A DNA stretch of 64,000 bases from Stropharia rugosoannulata (lineage: Eukaryota > Basidiomycota > Agaricomycetes > Agaricales > Strophariaceae), in the NCBI GenBank assembly GCA_028532985.1, contig JANCIK010000008.1, forward strand, positions 2,542,001-2,606,000, read 5' to 3'. Every line of letters starts with the position of its first letter. The first letter of the stretch is position 1. Of the stretch, positions 38,703-49,045 are shown piece after piece. The notes under the pieces are model-generated. The model was not told the origin of the DNA. It saw only the letters and a list, made by a program, of their open reading frames with translations, and did no database searches. A program made the position numbers and the translations under genes.

Positions 38703-39511
38703 ATGATGTTGTTCTCGCTGTCCGGTTTTGTCACCCTCGTCGCCTTGAGCTTGACTGTTCAAGCTGGTATGTAACCTAGTTCCAATTAAAGAGTCAAATG
38801 ACTGATGGTTCACGTCATGACAGCACCCCTCGAACGCCGCCAAACTAATGCTTGCTTCTTGCTCGGAAAGACCGCACTGCCTGCTGAGGTCTCTAACGGT
38901 ATTCCGGCATTGGTCAAGGCTGTGACATGCACAAGCGGTACCTCAGTCAAAGGCGTGCCGAATGTTTCATCAGGGGGTATTGATTTCAAGACTATTGATT
39001 TCCAGAAGAGCACAAAGAGTCCACTGGGCTTCGCCTTGTGAGTGGAGCCTTTCGATGAACGAATAGATGTGGTCCGTTGTTGATCATATTTGTAGGGATA
39101 CATTCGAGACGCCCACCAATCCTGCGCAAGCCGACATGACCAAGCTGCAGAACCAGTTGAATGACTATCTTGCCGTCGAGGCAGGTGCAAGGGTACGTTT
39201 ACATTGCTGTCAAATCGTTTATCGCTTACTGAATGAACTCCCAGAGCAACGGAGATGCCGCAACCGTCGGCAAGGTCAAAGCCGTCAAGTTCTTCCTTCA
39301 GTTCCAGATTGCGCGTGCAAAGACGGCGCAAGGAGCCAAACTCAGTGTTGCCAACACCGTAGAGCATCAACTCGGAAAGGTCATCAAGGTGTGTACTATC
39401 TACGATGCAGCTACGACGACTGGTTGAGTTAATTACCCCTTTTCTTAGAATGCTGGTCGTGCCACCGCCGCTGAGATAGCGCAAGTCAACGCGCTGGCGA
39501 AGGCATTGTAA
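38703..39511 (+). CDS. Small secreted protein
   Basis: Five exons join in phase: 38703-38766, 38824-39037, 39096-39192, 39245-39388 and 39449-39511, giving about 193 residues. It opens MMLFSLSGFVTLVALSLTVQ, a clear signal peptide, then APLERRQTNA with a dibasic ERR site that looks like a Kex2-type processing point. The mature part carries ACFLLGKTALPAEVSNGIPA, a single further Cys at VTCTSG, and IDFQKSTKSPLGFALDTFET. A helical C-terminal half follows, with AVKFFLQFQIARAKTAQGAK and a final NALAKAL. Proteins of this look occur in Agaricomycetes as small secreted proteins of unknown function. An apoplastic or extracellular role is inferred from the signal alone. Confidence 0.82.
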
Positions 39512-39796
39512 ATATTGTAGAACGGGAATTACAGGGGTCAATGAAACTTTCTTTTGCTTTTCTTGTGCGTTATGCTGCCATAAATAACAGGCGCTTTAGC
39601 TGTCACCAGACTTTAGCCAAGTATAAAGATACGGTACGTACAATAGTATCATTTAACCGCACTTGACGCTATGACGGGCAGGTGGTCATTGGGAAACATA
39701 AATTCGTGACCTCGATGTGTTACTAAGTACATACATCATCCTTTATTTATTAACGGTCGACAATCCTTTCATACTTGCCGGGCTCACGACTCGGGG

Positions 39797-42003
39797 CTAC
39801 GTACGCGCATCCATGATTAATCTCTTTGCCTGTTCCGACCTAACAACCAGAGCGCCTTGCAGGTCATGAGGCGTGCTAGATCACCGCAAAGGGAAACGTA
39901 TCTCTAGTCAGACGTACAACAGTTATTAATGACGCAGACATCTCCCACCATGTTATTCCCGTATCTGTATAGCTCACATGCACAGGAAGGTCGCGGCCAG
40001 ACTTGTCTTTTTTGTTTACTACGTTGAAGCTGGCGAGAACTGTGGCCGCCGCAATCCATATCTGGGCAGCATGTCGGATGAGAACAACAACACTTTTTCA
40101 GCGATATGAACAGAGAGAGAATACCGATGCTAATCCGAGATGTCTACCTGGGCATATCCTACAGAAGATTTCAAATATAGGTAGTGGAAAAGGATGTTTT
40201 TATTTACCTCCTACCGAAGCCAAAAGCATATGTTATGTCCTCATCGTTTAACTCCCCTGTCTCTGTAAGGAAGCGTTCGGGGATGAACTCTTCCGGGTCT
40301 TTGTACCTATCTGAATCGCGCGTAATGGCCCTACATCTTATCAGCCACTTCACTGAAAATAGACAGTGCAATTTGCTCACCAGATATTGGCGAAGATCGG
40401 GCTTCCTGTGGGAAGTCGAAACATTAAACTCGAGTAACAAACATATTTGCTATGCGAATTTATTACTCACCTTTGGGTATGTAGTAGCCATTGTACACGT
40501 CGTCCACCGTTGTGGAATGAGGGATTCCTAGAGGAATAAGTGGTCTCCAGCGAATAACCTCACGAATGACTGCCTGTAAATATGGTGAGGATGGCTGATC
40601 ACCGAAATCGGGCAGCCTTTGCCCTCCGGTAATTCTATCAATTTCAGTTTGAGCCTTCTTTTGGATCTCTGGATATGTTAACATCGCCACAAGGAATGTC
40701 ATAATGGTCGATGCCGTCTACAGATATCATGACCTAAACCCTTTCCCAGAGGTTTAAATGACACTTACAGTTCCAACACCAGCTAAACAGTCCCAGTTAC
40801 ATGTTTACTACTGTGTTTGAAAGAATCGTAAGAAATTTGCTTACATACCTCCATAGACTGAGCCAGCTGCATGTCTCAGCACTTCGTAGTCCAGTTTTGA
40901 GTTGCAGTTTTTAAGCAGCCTTGCAACAAGAGATAATTGTTTCCCTTCATATGTCTAATAAGAATTCAGTACGAGTAGTGAGTTATCAGTACATCTTGTT
41001 GAAAAGTTGACATACGGAGGGCAAATTCATCGTATAAGCAAACGGGGTATCTCTTTGCTCAGTAATCAGGCGTTGAATGAGCTTAGCATAGCGTTTAAAT
41101 CCCCCTCCGGGAAGCCACGCGGGGAAATAGCGGAGAACTGGGAAGTGGTTCACAAGCCATGTGGGTAATGGAGCCACAGCAAAAGCCTCTGTTGTAGACT
41201 CGGCTAGCTGAATGTACGGATCGTCTTTTGGCTTGATATTGATTCCATACACAACAGACATGATGAGGGCCCCAGCATAGCTAATGCGTTCAAATAATTA
41301 TTTGATGTCGAAAATAGTATGTAGTAAGGAAAGTCTGCTCACGTATAGATAAATTTCTCAAAATCCTCAGGGCTTTGCAGAATCTCGTAAAGCATGTCAT
41401 ATACCTTCCTGGTCTGTATCGGTGTGTATGTTAATGCCGATTCAGGCTTAAAGGCTTGTTGAAATATTCTCCGGTGCTTTTGCCACTCTTTTCCATAGGG
41501 AGACAAAGTAGTTCCTCCTGTAAAGCCCATTCTATAATGAAAAAAATTACTGACGAACCGGTCAACTCTTTGAAGCATGCTCACAAATCATGCATCGGAA
41601 TGACTGGTCTGGAGGAATATATCTTAGAGCGACGTTCGAAGAGATCGACAGCCGTTTCCTGTGTGTTTAGAACAATGATGTGCTGATTAAAGGCTCGGAC
41701 GTGAATGATATCGCCTGTGCAAGGAGAATTCAACGAAAATCTGAAAAGACTCGAAAATGGTAGTTTTGACGCACCATATTTTTCCGCCCATTCTGCGTAC
41801 TTCATCCACACATTAGGTACTGCAATGTCGCTTGTGTTTCCTGTCAGAAAGCTCTTCTCAGCAGGACCAGGAGGGTAACTCAAAGTCAGGGGAGTCAGGT
41901 GGAACAGGCGGCGGACCAGGTAGACGGTAAGAACACATAGTAGTAGTAGGAACGAAGGAGCTAACAGCGCAGAAGATAAGTCGGAGACTGTTTCAGGCAG
42001 CAT
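39797..42003 (-). CDS. Cytochrome P450 monooxygenase, tandem copy 1
   Basis: An intron-rich gene whose exons I could join through to the stop. It starts MLPETVSDLSSALLAPSFLL, an N-terminal membrane anchor, then LSYPPGPAEKSFLTGNTSDI. Further blocks are DIIHVRAFNQHIIVLNTQE, PYGKEWQKHRRIFQQAF, the short I-helix piece AGVGT-TASTIMTFLVAM, the ExxR helix VIREVIRW, GYYIPKGSPIFANIW, PEEFIPERFL and the haem loop AFGFGRR-ICPGRHLGLAS with the ligand Cys. The C-terminal exon reads LQGALVVRSEQAKRLIMDAR. The class resembles fungal secondary-metabolism P450s of the O-methylsterigmatocystin-oxidoreductase (CYP64) type. The substrate is unknown. The I-helix acid normally before the Thr is replaced by Gly. Copy 2 lies directly upstream on the same strand. 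Confidence 0.9.
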
Positions 42004-42342
42004 GGTCGATTTTGCTTGTCAGTGCGTTGAATGGTGGTGTATGAAACGACTGCTGAAACTGCTAGCTTGTAATAAGCAGCGAGGGAGCTTCCTTTGACTG
42101 AAGCAAAGCTTTTAATATGTAGACATGAGAAGGTATAGCCATGAATGCTTTTCTCATGGGAAACTTTGTCTGCGCATAGAGAAATGAAGACCTCTCACAT
42201 ACATGACAGGCCTGGGAAAAGCTGCTGTATACAGATAGTATTTCACTCATGAAATGATCGATGACCTTCGGTATATATACATCATATAGAGGCTTCTTAT
42301 TCTTATTCATTTACAGTCAACGATACTCTCATAATTGGCAGG
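42004..42342. other. Promoter spacer between the P450 copies
   Basis: About 340 bases, the promoter of copy 1 and 3' flank of copy 2. No gene seen. Confidence 0.4.
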
Positions 42343-44558
42343 TCATCGGCCTAAGGACTCAGAATTGCTACGCGTCTCCATAATAAATCTTCCGGCCTGC
42401 TCCGACCTGAGCACCAGAGCGCCTTGTAATTCGTAAGGCGTGCTAGATCACCACAAAGAACAGAAAGTAAATCTCTAGTCAGACTCAGGTACCTGCAGTC
42501 ATTAATTCTGTTTCGTACCATGTTATTCCCCTTTCTGTATAGCTCACTTGTACAGGAAGATCGTGGCCAGACTCGTCTTTCTTGTTTACTATGTTAAAGC
42601 TTGAGAGAATTGTGGCCGCCGCAATCCATATCTGAGCAGCACGTCAGATGAGAAGACCGACATTTTTTAAAGGAAAAGATCAAAGATACCGATGCTAATC
42701 CGAGATGTCTACCAGGGCATATCCTGCAGAAATTTATGAGTATAGGCGGAGGAAAGAAATCTTCATGATTACCTCCTACCGAAGCCAAAAGCGTAGGTTG
42801 TATCCTCGTTATTTAATTCGCCCGTCTCTGTAAGGAAGCGTTCTGGAATAAATTCTTCCGGGTCTTTGTACCTCTCAGAGTCGCGTGTGATGGCCCTAAG
42901 CATGGTAATATTAGCCACTTCACCGCAATGCTACGCATAAAACTTTGCTCACCAGATGTTGGCATAGATTGTGCTTCCTATGACAAGTTGAGATTAAATA
43001 GCAGCCAAATTTTGATACAAATTTACTAGTCACCTTTAGGTATGTAGTATCCATTGTACACGTCATCCTCCGTTGTGGAATGAGCGAGTCCCAGAGGAAC
43101 AAGTGGTCTCCAGCGAATAACCTCACGAATGACTGCCTGCAAATATGGCGAAGATGGCCGATCACCGAAATCGGGCAGCCTTTTGCTTCCGGTAATTCTG
43201 TCGATTTCAGCTTGTGCCTTCTTCTGGACCTCTGGATATGTTAACATCGCCACTAGAAACGCCATAATAGTGGATGCCGTCTAGAATTTTCAATTCAGCG
43301 TCGATGGCATAACCTCCTAGGTCTTTCCCACGGGGTATAATTTTAGTACTTACCGTCGCGACACCAGCTATTCAGTCACAGAATTTGGTGAATTAATAAA
43401 ACCTGTAACAGTTACGGAGCCTACATACCTCCATATGCAGAGCCAGCTGCATGCCTGAGCACTTTTATATCAAATTCTGAGCTACAGCTTTTAAGCATTC
43501 TTGTAACAAGAGGTATTTGGGATCCATTAAATGTCTATTGAACGTCAGTCAGCATAAAATGCTTTTTTAATTCAACGACATACGGAGGGTAGATTGTTCG
43601 CATAGGCGAACGTAGTATATCGTTGCTCGGTGATTACTTGATGCATGAAGTTGGCATAGCGCTTGAATCCCGCTCCGGGAAGCCAAGCAGGGACATGGCG
43701 AAGAATTGGGAAGTGGTTCACAAGCCATGTAGGGAGTGGACCTATACCGAAAGCCCCTGATGTGGACTCCGACAGCTTGATATATGGATCGTCTTTTTGT
43801 TTGACGTTGATTCCATACACGACAGATAATATGATGGCTCCCGCATATCTAATGCCATATGATAACTCAATGCCGGGACTCAGATAATGCTCAGTCTACT
43901 CACGTATAGATAATTTTCTCAAAGTCTTCCGGGTTTTTCATAATCTCGTAGATCATGTCGTATGCTTTCCTGGCCTGTATCGGCGTGTAGGCCAACGCTG
44001 ATTCAGGCTTAAAGCCTTGCTGAAATATTCTTCGATGTCTTTGCCATTCTTTTCCGTAAGTGGACAAAGAAGTTGCGCCTGTAAAGCCCATTCTACAGTC
44101 ATAGAATATTATTGAAGAGTCGGTTGGCTCTTCAATGAAGCATGCTCACAATTCATACATCGGAATGGATGGCCTCGTTGAATATTTCTTCGAACGGCGT
44201 TCGAAGAGATTGACGGCCGCCTCCTGTGTGTTCAGAACAATGATGTGCTGCCTGAAAGCTCGAACGTGGATGATATCGCCTACAGAAGGTAGAGTATGTG
44301 TGACAGAAATGTCAACCATGCCCATCTCGACGTACCATACTGGTTCGCCCATTCTGTGTACTTCTTCCACACACTGGGTACTGCAATGTCGCTCTTGTTT
44401 CCTGATAATAAGCTCTTCTCAACTGGACCAGGAGGGTATTTCAACGATAGGGGTGGCAGCTGTAGCAGACGGCGGACCAAGTAGACGGCAAGAACGGATA
44501 GTAGAACCGAAGGAACCAACAGTACAGAAGGCAAGTTGGAGACCGTCGTAAGCACCAT
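42343..44558 (-). CDS. Cytochrome P450 monooxygenase, tandem copy 2
   Basis: Close paralog of copy 1 with the same exon plan. It starts MVLTTVSNLPSVLLVPSVLL at 44558; an in-frame upstream Met at 44642 would add a further hydrophobic leader but precedes no conserved block. It reads LKYPPGPVEKSLLSGNKSDI, DIIHVRAFRQHIIVLNTQEA, TYGKEWQRHRRIFQQGFKPE, AGVAT in the I-helix, VIREVIRWRP, PEEFIPERFL-type and AFGFGRR-ICPGRHLGLAS. The last exon gives LQGALVLRSEQAGRFIMETR. The I-helix acid is again missing (Ala). It ends at a TGA after an extended tail (NSESLGR) absent from copy 1. Both copies keep all haem and ExxR residues. The pair arose by tandem duplication. Confidence 0.9.
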
Positions 44559-45280
44559 GGCGCTTTTGCTCGTCAGTGCGTTGAATGATGCTGTGTGAAC
44601 CGACCAGTGTGCTGAGAGTGCTAATATGAAAATAAGCTGCAAGCAGTGAAGGTAGCTAATATGACCAGAGCGGAGCTTTTAATGTGTAGACATGAGAAGG
44701 TGTCGGATAACCCCTGCGCGTCATTACTCATGGATGATTTTCTCATGGGAAACCTTGCCTATCATAGTACGCAGGCAAAAATCGAAGAACTCCATTACCT
44801 CACGTCCATGACTAGCCAGCGGTCTACTACATACCGATGCTTTGCTCACGAGATGATCTTCTGAACGACACGAGGCTTCTAGTGCTATATGAATCCAACA
44901 CAAAGCGCTTCTTATATAAAGTTCCATGGGGAACTATCTTACTTTAAGAATTCCGGCTATTGACACATAAATGCATAAGAGCTAAATTCATGATGATGTA
45001 TCATGAGGAAGCGTTTATCAGGGCGTACTACACGAGTGCTTTAAGGACCCATTCTTCACATTTCTGGCACTGGTGAAGATATGGATGAAGCAGCAAGAGA
45101 CTATGAATGATGAGCGATAATGATGAATGTGGTACATACTTTACTATTGGCCTGGAGGACGATCCGGTCTAGGCCCAACAACTGGGCGCTTAATTTGACC
45201 AAGCGGTCCAATGCTATCATTCGACTGCCTAAGTATCAAGTGCGCAATAAGACAAGTGCAACCGTACTAACCATTCTTGT
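44559..45280. other. Promoter region of P450 copy 2
   Basis: Contains a TATATAA-type stretch around 44912-44920 (minus strand), about 350 bases from the start codon, which could be a distal TATA. No supported gene. Confidence 0.4.
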
Positions 45281-45338
45281 GCAGTACACAGTACTGTAGT
45301 AGGGAAGTCGTAGTGCAAACTTTACTACAGCTTGTAGT
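45281..45338 (+). repeat. Left terminal inverted repeat of the transposon
   Basis: Begins GCAGTACACAGTACTGTAGT and is matched in inverse orientation by 46067-46124. Confidence 0.75.
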
Positions 45339-45809
45339 GCGCACCTGCTGCAGCAGTTTTGCACTACGGCGTTGTGCAAGAGTTGTGCAAGACTGATTTA
45401 TCAGCGGCATATCTCGGCATCGGAAAATGCCACTGCCGTTTCCGCCTTGCCGGGTCTTTCGGGCTCTCCGTCCAGCGCCCCCATCAAAAGCACCGACGCT
45501 TACACAATATTCTCTCGGGCTTACTGATGCGCCCTTTTAGGAACGGCAACTTACGGCTCCGGCAATATCCGTACTCCCAGTGCCCCCCCGCCTGCCCGGA
45601 ATGCGCCCCCGCTGCTTCCCGCCGTGCACATTGTCCTTGGGCCACATTGCTAACAGTACCATCCCTGCTCCCACTCATGCTAGAATGGGCAGACACTTTG
45701 GGCTTAAGCCTCCGCACTGCTCCTGGTCACGCTGATCAGATAATATCAATAATCCTTCATTCCGAGGTCCCCCATCTGATTCTCAAGTCCCAGCTACCCA
45801 TTGCTTACT

Positions 45810-46045
45810 GCTCAGTGTTCCAGTATGCTGAGTCCAGTATGTTGGTAGGAATGTAGCTTACACTTGATACACTCCGTACGTGCTTGATCAAAATATAATG
45901 AATCTATTTTTGGGCAACTGTTGTGCAAGTGCGCTCAGTGTTCCAGTATGCTGAGTCCAGTATGTTGGTAGGAATGTAGCTTACACTTGATACACTCCGT
46001 ACGTGCTTGATCAAAATATAATGAATCTATTTTTGGGCAACTGTT
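45810..46045 (+). repeat. Exact 113-bp tandem repeat inside the transposon
   Basis: 45810-45922 and 45933-46045 are identical; the period is 123 because a 10-base spacer separates them. Each begins GCTCAGTGTTCCAGTATG and ends TGGGCAACTGTT. Perfect identity points to a recent internal duplication. Confidence 0.9.
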
Positions 46046-46066
46046 AGTATAACAGTGGGACACCCT

Positions 46067-46124
46067 ACTACAAGCTGTAGTAAACTTTGCACTAGGACTG
46101 CCCTACTACAGTACTAAGTACTGC
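46067..46124 (-). repeat. Right terminal inverted repeat of the transposon
   Basis: On the minus strand it begins GCAGTACTTAGTACTGTAGT, matching the left end. Confidence 0.75.
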
Positions 46125-47400
46125 AGTACAGTGGTAAGGACAGGTGACAAGTGTGCTCTGTCATAAAGGGGAGGATACCATGTGCCACCCCCATACCTGT
46201 CAAGCCCTTGAGAAGGTTTATCACCTGCTTCCTGTCCTTTAATCTGGTTGCCTTCTGTATCATTAGACTTCTTCGCTGCTGATCCTATTTCCATTGTTCA
46301 GACTGCAACCTAACTCTGGATGTTCAGTATTGCAATATGTGCTCGAAAAAATCTTTCTTACGTTGTGATCAAGTTGTGAAAACGGGGGTGGGCTTGAAAA
46401 GCTCTCCGAGAACTTTAGGACGGCACAAGTCTGATATATCATAGTACAAACTTACCACGCTCTAACAGCGAAGGAGATTGAAGCCTAATTTCACTTCACA
46501 CAACTAAAATTATCAAGCTACCGAAGGGTGCTTGAGTGAAGTACTCCTGATTGGAACGGATGCCTTGATTGAACGCACATCGTATATGATGAAAGAAATA
46601 CTCGTATACTAATAGGGTTACGATGCACACATACATTCATTAGTGCGAAGTTCCTGCTAGTTTCTTGCTGTACGACCGCTGCACAGTGGTCAGGACTACG
46701 GTTGAGAAGTGAGAATGCTTATCATCCCGTCGTCATTGGACATCCACGGTGGGGTATCTGTATCTTCTGCAGGATTCTCCGAAGTGATCGTAATTATTGT
46801 CAACGAGAGCTATTGAGGCAACTGAGTTAAAATGTAAAAGTTGTTGCACCGATACCTTGGACACCTTTGTCCGAGAAATAGTAAACCACTTGCATAATCG
46901 ATTGTAATTCCTCGTGAAAGGCCTGGGCCATCCTCCCTGGAAGAAAGTTGTAGAATCCAAGTTGTCCAAGTCGATGGCCTGGGCATCGGGTTAAACTTAG
47001 TACGGTACTTGGACATCAACTGACTTCCTTCTTATCACATGGTGCCAACTGGAATAGATTGATTTCAGTTACCTTGTAAGTTGCAGTTGCCAACGAAAGA
47101 GAGTCATGAGGGATATAACTGTGCACCAGACAGCACCAGACAGTCCCTCCACAGTTTTGCAAGTCGTCTTGCCTTCTGGAGGAGACCATCCTTCCGATTT
47201 CTTCCGAAACTTCTGCAAGAATTGGTAATTCGGCATGTTTGTCACGTCTTTTACCCTCTTTTACTTACCACGATCACCTTTTGCTTGGCATCATCTCTCG
47301 AGGGTATAAATATTAAAGACACCCTATGTTCCGTATCTTCCCCTTCATCGCGCCCCACTTCCCTCAACGCTTCTGCGCACTCTTCTAGCGGAGACCCGCC
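46125..47400. other. Gene-free region right of the transposon
   Basis: The best frame (minus, 46733-46969, with TTFFQGGWPRPFTRNYNR) shows no family I can name and lacks a credible gene model. A minus frame starting at about 47260 is also unnamed. No repeats of note. Confidence 0.35.
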
Positions 47401-47780
47401 ACGCGTCGCCGCTGTCAACTGTAGGAGAGCTGCTATGAGGCGTTCGAGATGTTGTCGGGGGAGTGCTTTACGAGCGGCTCCGCGTTTATATGTGCAGGCT
47501 CTCCAAAGAACCGGCTGCGGGCGCTCGGTGGTTTACATCGGTGTCAGGCATATGATCAAACAGGAGTTGCACGCCGCTCAGGCGTCAGAGGCATACCACT
47601 TCTGAGACTCCTGAAGGCGCCACGCCGTTTAGGCGTGTTCATTGGGCGGAAACCCACCCTTGCGCATAGACAGAGGAGCGCCGTTCAGGCGCGTCATACA
47701 GGGACGAAAGTAGCCCATCCTCAGGAAAACGAGACGTGTATGCTGCATTTATGCATGCGACGCAGACTCCACTAGACAGT

Positions 47781-47914
47781 AGTGCTTTTAGCGCTCAGAT
47801 AATGAAATCGCGGATGCCTCATACGGCGTCCGCGCAGGAACACATACAGCGCTTTTAGTGCTCAGATAATAAATCGCGGGCGCCCTCATACGGTGTCCGC
47901 GCAGGAAATACATG
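47781..47914 (+). repeat. 67-bp tandem repeat, each unit holding two hairpins
   Basis: Units 47781-47847 and 47848-47914. Hairpin 1 is AGTGCT-TTT-AGCGCT in unit 1 and AGCGCT-TTT-AGTGCT in unit 2. Hairpin 2 is CGCGGATGCC/GGCGTCCGCG in unit 1 and CGCGGGCGCC/GGTGTCCGCG in unit 2. All five substitutions in the stems keep Watson-Crick or G-U pairing, while the linkers CAGATAAT and GCAGGAA are conserved. Confidence 0.8.
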
Positions 47915-48010
47915 ATAAACGCGCATGCTAAGGCGTGCAGCGGAAGAAAACAACTTCAGACGACAGTGCTATGGCGCTGGACGTGCAACCATAGACTAGA
48001 AAAGTCCATT

Positions 48011-48041
48011 GAAACCAGCTCTGGCTTACGGAGCTGGTTTC
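48011..48041. repeat. 11-bp perfect hairpin
   Basis: GAAACCAGCTC at 48011-48021 pairs fully with GAGCTGGTTTC at 48031-48041 across a 9-base loop. Confidence 0.85.
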
Positions 48042-48520
48042 TGCGAATGCTACTTTGTAGGCGGTTTAGGTCTCAATGCTCGGTGTTCCGCCAGCCATTC
48101 AGGGAGACAGTTTGATCAGTCTGCCTCATCATCCGACGAAACCAGTCGTGTTAGGAAACATCATTATATGTGGATCGTCCAATACGAATACCATTTAAAG
48201 AAATGAGTCGCGGCGCCACTGTGGCCGATTTGCATTCTGTATCATACCCGACGAACAATAGTCAGGAAAGAGGAATCCTAACGGAATTCACTGCATAAGA
48301 AATCCACTTCATTCCGGGCTACTCATGAAAAGAGGACGCTTGTGAGCCGAAAGTGCATACCAGACATACTCCGAGAACGAAATCAGAGCACTGCACTATA
48401 GCCAATTTTTTGGCTGAAGTTGCCGTAATCCAGAAATGGCCGCTTGACCTACGAAAGCCTGAAAAATATGGCTAGAAGCGCGTGCCGCAAAAGCATACAT
48501 ACCAGGCAGTATATGCCTCG

Positions 48521-49045
48521 TCGGATAGATAAATCCACTCAAATGTACAGCGCTGACACCCGCGCTTTACCTCATATACAAAGATCAAGCTTCAAGTATG
48601 AACTTGCTGATTGAGGGCGGGTGGGCGACTATCATTTATTGCTTCTACAAAGCGACTCACGCAGACAGGGAGTTATCAGCCTCGCGAAACAGAACTCGCT
48701 GTACGGGGTGACTGCCTAGAAAGCACAAGACAGACAGATTTGAGCACTAAATAGCTCGCTGTGGTGGGAGGGAGGCTATCTATACTCATGCTTGCGCTTG
48801 CGCGTCGGATCAGAGCACCACTTTTCCGATAAAAAAAGTGCAATTTGTAACATATGACATGCGGATAACGGCGTATAGCTATATCCTGACATCAGAGAGC
48901 GCGACGGTTGACACAATTTGGGCGTTGTCGACCCAACGGATACGAGAAAACCGATGCGGTCACTGGAGAGCAAAATCGACAGACATCGAGCATTAGATTG
49001 CTTGCTGTGGTGGGCGGGCGGCTGTCATTTTTTGCTCTTCATCTA
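48521..49045. repeat. Degenerate repeats, about 40 bp, three copies
   Basis: GAGCACTAAATAGCTCGCTG at 48742 and GAGCATTAGATTGCTTGCTG at 48988 begin 39-base blocks that differ at seven positions, mostly transitions. Both end in a GGTGGG...GGCT(A/G)TC block. A third, weaker copy lies at 48603-48648 (CTTGCTGATTGAGGGCGGGT). Spacing is about 140 and 246 bases. The left part also has a bulged hairpin at 48586-48606. Confidence 0.55.

Larger units (their letters stand above)
45281..46124. mobile_element. Non-autonomous DNA transposon (MITE-like) with 58-bp terminal inverted repeats
   Basis: 45281-45338 is the reverse complement of 46067-46124 with about five mismatches in 58. Shared parts include GCAGTAC, AGTACTGTAGTAGGG, TAGTGCAAA and TTTACTACAGCTTGTAGT. 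The roughly 844-base interior contains a 165-codon frame but no transposase motif, so it is probably moved by an enzyme encoded elsewhere. Direct target-site duplications are not obvious at the edges; the GTAC palindromes there blur the exact ends. The interior also has a 113-base exact tandem repeat. Confidence 0.75.
47401..48520. repeat. Hairpin-rich gene-free region 1
   Basis: At least ten short inverted repeats in about 1 kb. Examples: ACGCC-GCTCA-GGCGT (47571-47585), CACGCC-GTTTA-GGCGTG (47621-47637), GCGCC-GTTCA-GGCGC (47678-47692), two two-hairpin units (47781-47914), GCATGC-TAAG-GCGTGC (47923-47938), CTATGG...CCATAG (47969-47994), an 11-bp stem at 48011-48041, GGCGG...CCGCC (48060-48092), CGAC...GTCG (48134-48148), GCCAA-TTTT-TTGGC (48401-48414) and AGGCA-GTATA-TGCCT (48504-48518). 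No protein-coding frame of substance crosses it. A structured RNA, a mobile hairpin element or mitochondrial-type DNA are possibilities; the sequence does not decide between them. Confidence 0.6.

Noticed and set aside
45359..45856. 165-codon frame inside the transposon
   Set aside because: No transposase catalytic residues; it reads across the first tandem repeat copy and looks like chance ORF sequence.
47700..47730. Possible hammerhead-type core (GGACGAAAG)
   Set aside because: No CUGANGA partner at the right distance, so the ribozyme core is incomplete. The same check failed at other CTGATGA sites (17311, 62795).
47449..47775. Plus frames across hairpin region 1 (47081-47605 and 47449-47775)
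   Set aside because: They read through inverted repeats, have no motif and overlap each other in different frames; a hairpin-rich non-coding block fits better.
47781..47914. CRISPR-like repeat array
   Set aside because: Only two direct repeats without unique spacers; eukaryotic context; the units are structured themselves.
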